The notes under the pieces were generated by a model that was not told the DNA's origin, did not search any database, and saw only the letters and a list, made by a program, of their open reading frames with translations. Position numbers and translations under genes: made by a program. Below, one piece after another: positions 24,928-33,365 of a stretch of DNA of 39,069 nt; positions within the stretch are counted from its first letter, which is position 1; each line of letters begins with the position of its first letter. Origin of the DNA: Bacteroidales bacterium (lineage in GTDB: Bacteria > Bacteroidota > Bacteroidia > Bacteroidales > UBA12481); assembly GCA_012523435.1 (NCBI GenBank), contig JAAYIP010000318.1:1-39069 (forward strand), read 5' to 3'.

Positions 24928-24943
24928 GATCATTGCAGTGATC
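24928..24943. promoter_or_regulatory. 16-bp near-palindrome between divergent genes (possible operator)
   Basis: GATCATTGCAGTGATC is symmetric at 14 of 16 positions (consensus GATCAYTGCARTGATC). It lies in the 111-bp gap between the CBM9-like gene and the nucleotidyltransferase gene, about 27 bp upstream of a TAnnTTTG element for the latter. Such spacing suits a dimeric regulator, but no regulator is known. Confidence 0.4.
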
Positions 24944-24969
24944 TTGGCAACAGGTTTGGAGGGGATTGT

Positions 24970-24977
24970 TAATTTTG
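24970..24977 (+). promoter_or_regulatory. -7 element upstream of the nucleotidyltransferase gene
   Basis: TAATTTTG fits TAnnTTTG and would place a start near 24984, about 18 bases before the ATG at 25002. The -33 box is weak: TTGG at 24944-24947, 22 bp away. Confidence 0.45.
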
Positions 24978-25001
24978 CCTAATCATAAATCAAAGCAATA
25001 A

Positions 25002-25907
25002 ATGGAGTTGACTTTATTAGTTCTGGCGGCTGGTATGGGTAGCCGCTACGGAAGTTTAAAACAAATGGACCGCCTGGGTCCCGGTGGAGAATCGATCATT
25101 GATTATTCTGTTTACGACGCGGCCGAAGCAGGCTTTACCAAGGTAGTGTTCGTTTTGCGTGAAGAGATCGTCGATGACTTTTACGAAATTTTTGCAAACC
25201 GGTACAAAACACGGATGAAGGTTGGTCACGTAGTTCAGCGGTTGACTGACATTCCCGAGGGAATTCCGGTTAATCCTGATCGTGTTAAACCTTGGGGAAC
25301 AGGGCACGCTGTACTTTGCGCTGAATCACTTCTTAATGAACCATTTGCAGTCATCAATGGCGATGATTATTATGGGAAAGATGCTTTCAAAGTAATGGCT
25401 GGTTTCCTCAGTCAGCGTGATTCTCACGACATCAGTCTGCAATCGATGGTTGGTTATCAGATGTCCAACACGCTGTCAGATCATGGATCGGTATCACGTG
25501 GGATTTGCTCAGTGGATACCAGTGGCATGTTAACCGATGTAGTTGAGCGCACCAAGATTGAAAGAAAGAATAACCAGATTCTTTTCACGGATGAACAAGG
25601 AAGCGAGTTTGAATTGACCGGCAATGAAATTGTTTCGATGAATTTCTGGGGGTTCACTCCGGCTATGCTGACTTCATTCAGGGAACACTTCAACCAGTTT
25701 TTGAAGGATTGGGGCAACGAACTCAAGTCGGAATACTTCATCCCTTACGGCATCAATTTGATGATCCAGGAGGGATTGTTATCGGTCAAGGTCTTGGAAA
25801 GTACTGCCCGTTGGTTTGGTGTCACCTATCAAGATGACAAGCCTTTGGTTCAGGAGAAGCTCAGGGTATTACACCAAAAAGGAGATTATCCGGATCGTAT
25901 ATGGTAA
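25002..25907 (+). CDS. Sugar-phosphate nucleotidyltransferase-like protein
   Basis: A 301-residue protein with the nucleotidyltransferase signature at its N-terminus (LLVLAAGMGSRYGSLKQMD; GxGxR plus Lys for the triphosphate) and the NGDDYYGKDAF metal-binding segment at about 123-133, preceded by KPWGTGHAVLCAESLL. This matches the NTP-transferase (GlmU/RfbA-like Rossmann) domain. The C-terminal third lacks the left-handed helix of acyl-transferase fusions. Substrate unknown; cell-surface sugar or a cytosolic sugar phosphate is possible. It is monocistronic, divergent from the CBM9-like gene and ends 5 bp before the stop of iorB. Confidence 0.88.
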   Translation: MELTLLVLAAGMGSRYGSLKQMDRLGPGGESIIDYSVYDAAEAGFTKVVFVLREEIVDDFYEIFANRYKTRMKVGHVVQRLTDIPEGIPVNPDRVKPWGTGHAVLCAESLLNEPFAVINGDDYYGKDAFKVMAGFLSQRDSHDISLQSMVGYQMSNTLSDHGSVSRGICSVDTSGMLTDVVERTKIERKNNQILFTDEQGSEFELTGNEIVSMNFWGFTPAMLTSFREHFNQFLKDWGNELKSEYFIPYGINLMIQEGLLSVKVLESTARWFGVTYQDDKPLVQEKLRVLHQKGDYPDRIW

Positions 25908-25912
25908 ACCGG

Positions 25913-26494
25913 TCAAGGTTTTAGTGCAGCGGCTTGTTGACCGGCCTCCAAGGCTTTTAGGTTCATCGTCACAATTTCATCCCCTTTACGGCCAAACACT
26001 TGCCGAACACCTTCCTGCAAAGCGCTGAAGGGCAGATTAATAAATCGAGATGCTGCCCCGAGCATTACGATATTGGAAGATTTGATTGAACCGCACTCGC
26101 GGGCAATTTCATCGGCATTAATCCAGATATAGTTAGGGAGACTCTTCACTGCATCATGGATGGTTTTTTCCTCAGGATAATTTGGGATATTAAGGTAGGG
26201 GACCGAATTAGTCACCAGGCAGCCACCTGGGTTCAGGTATGGAAGGTAGCGTAACGACTCCATAGGCTCAACCGACAGGATCAGGTCGGCGCAGCCCATA
26301 GGGATCAGGTCGGATGCCACTGGCTGGTCGGAAAGACGCAAATGAGACTGGACGGCTCCTCCCCGCTGGCTCATTCCATGCAATTCTGATTGTTTGACAA
26401 ACATTTTCTCGGATAAGGTTGCAAATCCGATGGCTGCGGCGATTGTCAGGATCCCCTGCCCTCCCACTCCGGCGAGAATTATATCTGTTTTCAT
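25913..26494 (-). CDS. iorB: Indolepyruvate:ferredoxin oxidoreductase, beta (gamma-domain) subunit
   Basis: A 193-residue subunit: MKTDIILAGVGGQGILTIAAAIG at the start is the classic gamma-domain motif of the 2-oxoacid:ferredoxin oxidoreductases, then KQSELHGMSQRGGAVQSHLRLS and DLILSVEPMESLRYLPYL. I start at the ATG at 26494; the open frame runs 43 codons further but that part lies over the end of iorA and is not family-like. With IorA it oxidises aryl-pyruvates (from Trp, Phe and Tyr) to aryl-acetyl-CoA with reduction of ferredoxin. The start is 10 bp after the iorA stop. Confidence 0.94.
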   Translation of the reverse strand: MKTDIILAGVGGQGILTIAAAIGFATLSEKMFVKQSELHGMSQRGGAVQSHLRLSDQPVASDLIPMGCADLILSVEPMESLRYLPYLNPGGCLVTNSVPYLNIPNYPEEKTIHDAVKSLPNYIWINADEIARECGSIKSSNIVMLGAASRFINLPFSALQEGVRQVFGRKGDEIVTMNLKALEAGQQAAALKP

Positions 26495-26504
26495 ACGATC
26501 TGGA

Positions 26505-28103
26505 TCAGGATTTTTGTTCTTTTCTTTTTCGGGTAGCTGTTTGAATACACTCTCTCCGGCTGATAATAACAGAAGGAGCTGGATGCTGTAGTTCCTGGCG
26601 GATGATCCGGACATTTTCCTCATGATTCTTTTTCAGCGGGATGATCACCTTGAGGTGTTCGGGGTCTATACCAATGCCCAGGCAGATTGACTCGAGCCGT
26701 CCGGTTGCTGAGGATGTCTGTCCGCCGGTCATTCCAGTAGTTTCGTTATCCGAAATGATAATGGTAATTGGCGAGTTCTCATTCACCACATCCAGCAGTC
26801 CGGTCATACCGGAATGTGTAAATGTTGAATCTCCGATCACGGCAACTGAAGGCAGAAGTCCGGCATCGGCGGCACCTTTGGCCATGGTAATGGATGCTCC
26901 CATATCGACACAGGAGTTGATGGCATTAAATGGTGGGAGGGCTCCTAGCGTGTAGCAGCCAATATCAGAAAAGGTCCGACCAGGCCCGAATCCCTCAATG
27001 GCTTCAAGGAGAGCGTTATAGGTATCGATATGGCCGCATCCTTTACACATGGAGGGTGGTCGCGATGCGAGAAATTCAGGAGCATCCGGACCGGTTTGAG
27101 CTGCCAGGCCCATCGCTACAGCGACTGCGTCTGGGGTAAGCTCACCGTCCCTAGGAACTGTTCCATCCAGACGTCCTTTTACAGGTTTGGCTCCATTATT
27201 CAACAATCCGCGCAGACTCTGTTCCAGCAGAGGATAACCCTCTTCCAGTACGAGGATTTGATCAACCTCGGATACCAGCTTTGATATCAAATCCAAGGGG
27301 ACTGGGTATTGACCAATCTTAAGATTCGGATAAGGAACTCCATCCGGGTAGTTTTCCAAGACATAATTATGAGCTATGCCGCAGGTAATGATTCCGAGAG
27401 AGCTATCGCTACCTGGTAAAAGGCAGTTAAAGGGGGATTTCTCAGCCTCTTTTTCCAGCAAGGGTTGCAGATTCAGCAATTGACGATACCGCTTTTTCGC
27501 GATGGCAGGCAATAGAACAAACTGTCTGGGATCATCCGGTAACCTAAGAGAGTTTTGTTTACGAGTCTCACGGCATTCAACCATAGCTCTGGAATGTGCC
27601 ATCCGGGTTGTGATTCGCATTAATACTGGAAGGTGATACTTCTCTGATAGCTCGAAAGCAGTGAAAGCCATATCATAAGCCTCCTGCTGCGAGGATGGCT
27701 CAAAGATCGGCAAAAAAGCAAACTGCCCATAAAACCTCGAATCCTGCTCATTCTGAGACGAGTGCATCGATGGATCATCAGCAACAGCAATGATCAATCC
27801 GCCTCCAGCTCCGGTAATTGCTGAATTGATAAACGGATCAGCTGCAACATTCAATCCAACATGCTTCATGCAGGCCATAGCCCGTTTGCCGGCATAGGAC
27901 ATTCCGAGGGCAGCCTCTACGGCTGTTTTCTCATTGGCCGACCAGGCGGAGTGAATTCCGTTTTCACGGGCATACCGATTCCGCTGAACATATTCGGTGA
28001 TTTCGGTTGAAGGGGTGCCGGGGTAAGCATAAATACCAGACAATCCGGCATCGAGAGCACCCTGTGCAAGGGCTTCCGCTCCCAATAAAACCATTTGTGC
28101 CAT
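26505..28103 (-). CDS. iorA: Indolepyruvate:ferredoxin oxidoreductase, alpha subunit (no ferredoxin domain)
   Basis: A 532-residue subunit. The N-terminal pyrimidine-binding domain begins GAEALAQGALDAGLSGIYAYPGTPSTEI. The TPP-binding domain at about 350-500 has PSMCKGCGHIDTYNALLEAI, SDIGCYTLG, and GDSTFTHSGMTGLLDVVNENS with the metal-binding GDS ... N. It ends soon after PSVIISRRECIQ. Many IorA proteins continue for another 60-80 residues with two CxxCxxC 4Fe-4S clusters; these are absent here, and iorB starts 10 bp later, so they are not lost by a frameshift. A separate ferredoxin would have to carry electrons. Confidence 0.94.
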   Translation of the reverse strand: MAQMVLLGAEALAQGALDAGLSGIYAYPGTPSTEITEYVQRNRYARENGIHSAWSANEKTAVEAALGMSYAGKRAMACMKHVGLNVAADPFINSAITGAGGGLIIAVADDPSMHSSQNEQDSRFYGQFAFLPIFEPSSQQEAYDMAFTAFELSEKYHLPVLMRITTRMAHSRAMVECRETRKQNSLRLPDDPRQFVLLPAIAKKRYRQLLNLQPLLEKEAEKSPFNCLLPGSDSSLGIITCGIAHNYVLENYPDGVPYPNLKIGQYPVPLDLISKLVSEVDQILVLEEGYPLLEQSLRGLLNNGAKPVKGRLDGTVPRDGELTPDAVAVAMGLAAQTGPDAPEFLASRPPSMCKGCGHIDTYNALLEAIEGFGPGRTFSDIGCYTLGALPPFNAINSCVDMGASITMAKGAADAGLLPSVAVIGDSTFTHSGMTGLLDVVNENSPITIIISDNETTGMTGGQTSSATGRLESICLGIGIDPEHLKVIIPLKKNHEENVRIIRQELQHPAPSVIISRRECIQTATRKRKEQKS

Positions 28104-28171
28104 ACCAAAGATCTCTAATGATTAAAAAAGGCAGCCTTAACAGCCGCCCCAACAAATGTAAAGATAATTTA

Positions 28172-28202
28172 TTTCATTCACCAACCGTTTACGGTATATT
28201 TG
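28172..28202 (+). promoter_or_regulatory. Promoter upstream of the regulatory-like-domain gene and TonB receptor
   Basis: TTTC (28172-28175, one mismatch to TTTG), a 19-base spacer, then TATATTTG (28195-28202), a full TAnnTTTG match. The start would fall near 28209, right at the TTG start codon at 28210, so the mRNA may have almost no leader. Confidence 0.5.
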
Positions 28203-28209
28203 CTCTCCG

Positions 28210-28854
28210 TTGAAGATTCATGTAAAGATAGCATATTGGGCAGCTTTTATGCTGATTTGCTGCCCCACTGCCCTGCTCTGCCAGGAGACGGTGAAGCCAG
28301 TTATTGTCCACCTGACTGGAAGAACCTTAACGGACAGTTTGGAGGTTATTCCCTATGTTCACATCATTCATGTCAATAAACGGCTGGCCACAGCGAGTGA
28401 CCTCCAAGGTAATTTCAATTTTCCGGCAGAGGCTAATGACACACTCCTGTTCAGAGCTATGGGCTACAAATATTATAAGCTGATTGTCCGAGACACTTTC
28501 AACGTTCGATATCCCTATTTGGAGATCCAAATGGAACCAGACACGATCTTTCTGAAAAGTGTGACGATCAGGCCCTGGCAGGGCAACTATGAAAGTTTTA
28601 AGGAGGCGGTTCTGGCCTACGAGATGCCGGAAAGCTATCTGGAAGGGGCCCAAAAAAATCTTAACATGATGGAGCTCAAGACTTTGTTAGTCAATGCACC
28701 ACCATCCCCCAACATGGCTTTCCGTAACACAATGCAGGTCCAAAATGACCGTTTATACTGGGCAGGTCAGCTACCACCAGTCAGCATTACAAACCCACTG
28801 GCCTGGGCCCAGTTTTTTAAAGCTCTGAAAAACGGTGATTTTAAAAGAAAATAA
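28210..28854 (+). CDS. Small exported protein with carboxypeptidase-regulatory-like domain
   Basis: A 214-residue exported protein. The start is TTG at 28210; the signal peptide (KIHVKIAYWAAFMLICC, then ALLCQ) needs this start since the next ATG lies inside the hydrophobic part. Residues about 30-115 form a beta domain like those at the N-terminus of TonB-dependent receptors (VIVHLTGRTL, IPYVHIIHVNKRLATASDLQGNFNFPA, DTLLFRAMGYKYYKL). The remaining ~100 residues are of unknown type. It is followed 4 bp later by the receptor gene, so the two are likely made together. I do not know its function. Confidence 0.72.
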   Translation: MKIHVKIAYWAAFMLICCPTALLCQETVKPVIVHLTGRTLTDSLEVIPYVHIIHVNKRLATASDLQGNFNFPAEANDTLLFRAMGYKYYKLIVRDTFNVRYPYLEIQMEPDTIFLKSVTIRPWQGNYESFKEAVLAYEMPESYLEGAQKNLNMMELKTLLVNAPPSPNMAFRNTMQVQNDRLYWAGQLPPVSITNPLAWAQFFKALKNGDFKRK

Positions 28855-28858
28855 TAAC

Positions 28859-31291
28859 GTGACCACCCGGAATTCGATATCGGTCATCCTCCTGGCCTGT
28901 TTAGTTCTGATGATGGCTGCTCAGCCAGTTACTGGGCAGACCAAATCAAAAATCAGCGGATTCATCCTTAATGATGCCGGAGAACAGGTTGACCTGGTTA
29001 ATATTTCAATCCCCGGAACGCCCCATGGGACCAGCAGCAACAGCAAAGGATTTTTCCAGTTCTCCGTTCCCCGAACAAATGAGATCCTGATACAATTCTC
29101 ACGACTAGGATATCTAGCTAAAGAACTGACAATCAAGCCGGAAGAATACTCTAATCCTGACGATATTCGATTAACCATAACCTTGGAGCAGATGGTTTCA
29201 GGCATGAATGAGATTGTGATTTCTGCCGACCGCGACCCAGGCTCTAATCTGATTCGGATTGATCCAAAATCGATCTCATCTATTCCAGTCGTTTCAGGCA
29301 GCTTTGAGGATATCCTCAAGCATTTGCCTGGAGTTTCATCATCCAATGAACTGAGTTCTCAATACTCCGTAAGAGGTGGCAACTTCGATGAGAACCTGGT
29401 CTATGTTAACGATATTGAAATCTATCGTCCCTTTATGATCCGCTCGGGGCAACAGGAAGGACTTAGTTTTATTAACTCCGATATGGTATCCTCGGTGCTG
29501 TTCTCATCCGGAGGATTTGATGCACGGTATGGTGACAAGCTATCATCAGTGCTCGATATAAAATACAAAAAACCAACCTATTTCGGAGCATCCGGCTCGC
29601 TCAGTCTGATGGGTGGATCCTTGACTGTGGAGGGAACAAGCCGGAATCGCCGATTTTCCCACATCTCAGGCATTCGTTACAAAAGCAACCGATACCTATT
29701 AAGAAGCCTTGAAACCACAGGTGATTACAACCCGCAATACACCGATTTCCAAACATACCTAACCTATGACCTATCAACCGAATGGGAGATAAGCTTCCTG
29801 GGGAACATCGCCAACAATGTGTATGAATTCGTCGCGAAAGACCGAAACACCTCTTGGGGGACAGTTAATGAAGCCTTGCAACTTTATATCTACTTTGAAG
29901 GAGAAGAGGTCGATAAGTTTACCACTTATATGGGTGCAGTAACTGCTACCTATCACCCACACAGCAACCTGGAAATGAAATGGATAGCCTCTGCATTCAA
30001 AACTAAGGAGGTAGAAACATTTGACATTCTTGGACAATATTGGCTCAATGAATTGGATAAGAGGATGGATTCCGAGACCTATGGAGACAGCCTAATGAAT
30101 ATCGGAGTTGGTAGTTTTCTCGACCATGCCCGCAACAAACTCGATGGCCAGGTGATGAGTTTTGACTGGAAGGGTAGCTGGAAGCAGGACAATCACTGGT
30201 TTAACTGGGGCGCACGATATCAGCAAAGTTTCTTCCGCGACCGGATTGAAGAGTGGACTATGATGGACTCTGCCGGATACTCCCTCCCCTATTCGGATAC
30301 GGATCTCTTCTTACATAAAACCGTCTTTTCTGAATCCGAGCTATCTCAAGGCCAGTTCACTGCTTTTCTCCGCGATAACTGGGAGATTGACGCAGAAACG
30401 GGCAAAGTACACATCACCGGGGGATTGCGCTCAACCTATATTGGCCTCAGCAAAGAGTTCCTCCTAAGCCCACGTGCCAGCATCTCATTCAGACCACTAT
30501 GGGAAAAGGATTTGCAATTCAGGCTCTCAGCCGGAGCATACCATCAACCAGCCTTCTTTAAAGAATTCCGGGATCGTGAAGGAAACATCAATCCAAAAAT
30601 CAAAGCTCAAAAATCTTTTCACGTGGTTGGGGGGACCGACTACTTCTTCATCGCTTGGGACCGACCTTTTAAGTTCACTACTGAATTGTACTACAAGTAC
30701 TTGTGGGATCTGATTCCTTATGAGGTGGAGAATGTCAGGATACGATATTTTGGGGAGAACAATTCGCATGGGTATGCCGCCGGTATTGACACCAAAATCT
30801 TCGGCGAATTTGTCCCGGGAATCGACTCCTGGGCTAGCCTTTCGATCATGAAAACCCAGGAAGATATTGATGGTGATACAGTTGGATACATCGCGCGGCC
30901 AACCGATCAGCGGGTTAATGTGGGGCTCTACTTCCAGGATTATCTCCCCAATAATCGATCCTACCAGGCTCACCTCAGCCTCCTGTTTGGAACCGGGCTA
31001 CCTTACGGCCCCCCAGGAAGCCAGGAGTTTAAGTCATTCTGGCGAATTCCTCCCTACCGAAGAGTGGATCTTGGCTTCTCAAAAGTATTAGTCGATAAAA
31101 ATAATCCATCTAAACAGCCCTTTCTCAAGCAGTTTGAATCGATCTGGCTGGGCCTGGAAGTCTTTAACCTCCTGGATATCAACAATACTATATCCCATAT
31201 CTGGATCAGGGATATTTCAAATCGCCAGTTTGCTATCCCTAATTACCTCACTGGCAGAAGGTTAAATATAAGACTACAGGCCAAATTTTAA
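28859..31291 (+). CDS. TonB-dependent outer-membrane receptor
   Basis: An 810-residue receptor. A signal peptide follows the GTG start (NSISVILLACLVLMMAAQ); I prefer this GTG, 4 bp after the previous stop, to a TTG 8 codons upstream. An N-terminal carboxypeptidase-regulatory-like domain (KISGFILNDAGEQVDLVNIS ... GTSSNSKGFFQFSVP) is followed by a plug (about 130-240: IPVVSGSFEDILKHLPGVSS, QYSVRGGNFDENLVYVNDIE, FDARYGDKLSSVLDI), then a 22-strand-like barrel ending in an aromatic (LQAKF). It is not a SusC type, as no SusD partner is present. Substrate unknown. The next gene starts 1 bp after its stop. Confidence 0.93.
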   Translation: MTTRNSISVILLACLVLMMAAQPVTGQTKSKISGFILNDAGEQVDLVNISIPGTPHGTSSNSKGFFQFSVPRTNEILIQFSRLGYLAKELTIKPEEYSNPDDIRLTITLEQMVSGMNEIVISADRDPGSNLIRIDPKSISSIPVVSGSFEDILKHLPGVSSSNELSSQYSVRGGNFDENLVYVNDIEIYRPFMIRSGQQEGLSFINSDMVSSVLFSSGGFDARYGDKLSSVLDIKYKKPTYFGASGSLSLMGGSLTVEGTSRNRRFSHISGIRYKSNRYLLRSLETTGDYNPQYTDFQTYLTYDLSTEWEISFLGNIANNVYEFVAKDRNTSWGTVNEALQLYIYFEGEEVDKFTTYMGAVTATYHPHSNLEMKWIASAFKTKEVETFDILGQYWLNELDKRMDSETYGDSLMNIGVGSFLDHARNKLDGQVMSFDWKGSWKQDNHWFNWGARYQQSFFRDRIEEWTMMDSAGYSLPYSDTDLFLHKTVFSESELSQGQFTAFLRDNWEIDAETGKVHITGGLRSTYIGLSKEFLLSPRASISFRPLWEKDLQFRLSAGAYHQPAFFKEFRDREGNINPKIKAQKSFHVVGGTDYFFIAWDRPFKFTTELYYKYLWDLIPYEVENVRIRYFGENNSHGYAAGIDTKIFGEFVPGIDSWASLSIMKTQEDIDGDTVGYIARPTDQRVNVGLYFQDYLPNNRSYQAHLSLLFGTGLPYGPPGSQEFKSFWRIPPYRRVDLGFSKVLVDKNNPSKQPFLKQFESIWLGLEVFNLLDINNTISHIWIRDISNRQFAIPNYLTGRRLNIRLQAKF

Positions 31292-31292
31292 C

Positions 31293-33335
31293 ATGATGAC
31301 CTTCCAACAACCTGCATTTCTATTTGGATTGTTTCTGGTAACCATTCCTTTGATCATCCACTTAATCAACTTTCGAAAGTCCAAAACCATCTATTTCAGC
31401 TCTTTACGTTTTATTGAAGAGATACAAACTACTAACCGGAACCGCAGAAGAATCCAAGACTTATTACTACTGATTCTTCGCATGTTGATTATCGCCTTAG
31501 TGGTATTCGCCTTTGCCCGCCCCGTGATCCGGTCGAGCGAAACAACCACGGGCAGATCAGAAAATCTGACAGCAATTATCATTGACAATACTCCAAGCAT
31601 GAATCTCACCACCAATGGGGAGGTCCTACTTGCTCTGGCGAAGGAGAAGGCAAAGGAGCTCATCGAGTCTTATCCTCCTGGCAGTCGATTTGTTCTTGCG
31701 TCCATGGATCCAGCAACTGCCAGCTTCAGGATCACCGATCGTAATGAGGCCATATCAAGTATCGAACAGCTTACGACATCGTTTGTCATGAAACCGCTGA
31801 ACCAGGTGATTCAGGGAATCCAGCACCAATTGAAGCAGGAGAACCATGAGCTCAGTGCCCTGATTATCTTATCAGATTTTCAACGGAATCTCATCAACGA
31901 GACAATTCCGGATGATAGTGCCAAGACCCCGGTTAGCCTGGTTAGGATTACCGCCGAATCTTTCTCCAACATCAGCGTCGATTCCTGCTGGTTTGATAAT
32001 CCACTACATCAATCCGGTCAGCAGGAAAACCTAAAAGCCAGAATTTTCAATCATTCTAATGAGTTCATGACGGATTTCCCCGTCAGGTTGGAGATCAATG
32101 ACACGTTGAAAGCTGAAGCCCTCGTGGATTTACCACCATTCGCACCAACCGAGGTAACCATTCCGTTTACAAATGTTGGTCAAAACTGGCAGCAAGGAAT
32201 TATCAAATTGTTTGATTATCCCGTCACTTTTGATAACGAATTATTCTTCTCCTACCGCATTGAACCATCCATTCCTGTCCTTCTGTTACACGAGGGAGAT
32301 CCTTCACCGGATTTACAGAGGCTTTTCGGGGATGATTCGAACTTTTCGTTAGAGACCTTCAATTATAGGGGATTTCCTAGATCAGATTTTCAGGAATATC
32401 GTCTCATCATCCTGGATGGGATCAGTCAATCTGAACCGGCATTGATACAAAGAACTCGGGACTTCCTTTCCCAGGGAGGAACTGTTTGGTTTTTCCCGGA
32501 TCTTAATGTATCAACAGAACAGACTAACTCTTTCCTGAACCGCCTTAGTCTTCCTACTATCCAAGGAATAGCCACCTACCCAGCCGAATCGGTCATCGGG
32601 ATAACTTACCAAAACTGGCTCAATTCAGTCACCATCAGTCGGGATACCCGGTTGAAGATGCCAACCATCCAGAAAATGGCACGTTTTGATCAGTCAGCGA
32701 TCAGCCGTGAAGATATTCTCACAACGGTAGCGGGGGATCCGGTAATTAGCAGGTACCGACTTCCGGGAGGATCATTTGTAATGAACTCCATCAGTAGCGA
32801 CCCGGCGGTTAGCGACCTAATGGCTCACCCCGTTTTGGTTCCTCTAACCTATCTCGTTGCACATATGGGCCTAGATATTAATAGTTTATATCACAATCTT
32901 GGTTCTGAACAACCAATCAGGATTCAACTGAATGGAGCTGGCGAAACCCAATTGATCCGAATAAAGCATCTAAGTTCAGAATTGGAAATCATCCCAGCTC
33001 AACAACGCAGCCTAGGTGATCAGATCACGCTGTTCACCGGCACACTAAGTCAGCCGGGTTTTTACTCTACCAAAGCTGATGGTGTGGAAGAAGGTTTGAT
33101 TGCCTTTAATACTCCCCGATCTGAATCAGTGATGGAATATCTGGCTGATAGCACCTTGGAAAAACACTTTCAAACAACAGGATGGGCAATCACTAATCGA
33201 ACTGATATTGAGAGTGATGGATCTTCAGCCAAATTGAGTACTTTTAATCAAAATAAACCTATCTGGCCTTACCTTTTATGGTTAGCTCTGGGACTATTAC
33301 TGGTTGAAACGTTTGTAATGAATAGGGAAAAATAG
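31293..33335 (+). CDS. BatA-type membrane protein with degenerate von Willebrand A domain
   Basis: A 680-residue protein. Two N-terminal membrane helices (FLFGLFLVTIPLIIHLINF and LLLLILRMLIIALVVFAFARP) with the intervening KSKTIYFSSLRFIEEI form the N-terminal double-membrane BatA domain. A vWA-like domain follows from about residue 88: IIIDNTPSMNL has a partial metal site (D-x-T-x-S), then ELSALIILSDFQ. A C-terminal helix (PYLLWLALGLLLVETFVM) closes the protein. Such proteins are common in Bacteroidota with unclear roles. It is co-transcribed with the TonB receptor; its final codons contain the rocD promoter. Confidence 0.87.
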   Translation: MMTFQQPAFLFGLFLVTIPLIIHLINFRKSKTIYFSSLRFIEEIQTTNRNRRRIQDLLLLILRMLIIALVVFAFARPVIRSSETTTGRSENLTAIIIDNTPSMNLTTNGEVLLALAKEKAKELIESYPPGSRFVLASMDPATASFRITDRNEAISSIEQLTTSFVMKPLNQVIQGIQHQLKQENHELSALIILSDFQRNLINETIPDDSAKTPVSLVRITAESFSNISVDSCWFDNPLHQSGQQENLKARIFNHSNEFMTDFPVRLEINDTLKAEALVDLPPFAPTEVTIPFTNVGQNWQQGIIKLFDYPVTFDNELFFSYRIEPSIPVLLLHEGDPSPDLQRLFGDDSNFSLETFNYRGFPRSDFQEYRLIILDGISQSEPALIQRTRDFLSQGGTVWFFPDLNVSTEQTNSFLNRLSLPTIQGIATYPAESVIGITYQNWLNSVTISRDTRLKMPTIQKMARFDQSAISREDILTTVAGDPVISRYRLPGGSFVMNSISSDPAVSDLMAHPVLVPLTYLVAHMGLDINSLYHNLGSEQPIRIQLNGAGETQLIRIKHLSSELEIIPAQQRSLGDQITLFTGTLSQPGFYSTKADGVEEGLIAFNTPRSESVMEYLADSTLEKHFQTTGWAITNRTDIESDGSSAKLSTFNQNKPIWPYLLWLALGLLLVETFVMNREK

Positions 33336-33343
33336 GACCTTTG
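33312..33343 (+). promoter_or_regulatory. Promoter of rocD
   Basis: TTTG at 33312-33315, a 20-base spacer, then GACCTTTG at 33336-33343 (seven of eight to TAnnTTTG). It spans the end of the BatA-like gene. A start near 33350 would leave a leader of about 16 bases before the ATG at 33366. Confidence 0.6.
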
Positions 33344-33365
33344 CGCTATATTAAACCAAAATAAT

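Noticed and set aside
26495-26623. Upstream 43-codon extension of iorB
   Set aside because: It overlaps the end of iorA in another frame and precedes the standard N-terminus MKTDIILAGVGGQG.
28921-29346. 141-residue frame on the minus strand, and a similar 148-residue one at 30527-30973
   Set aside because: Both are antisense to the TonB receptor with its plug and barrel intact.
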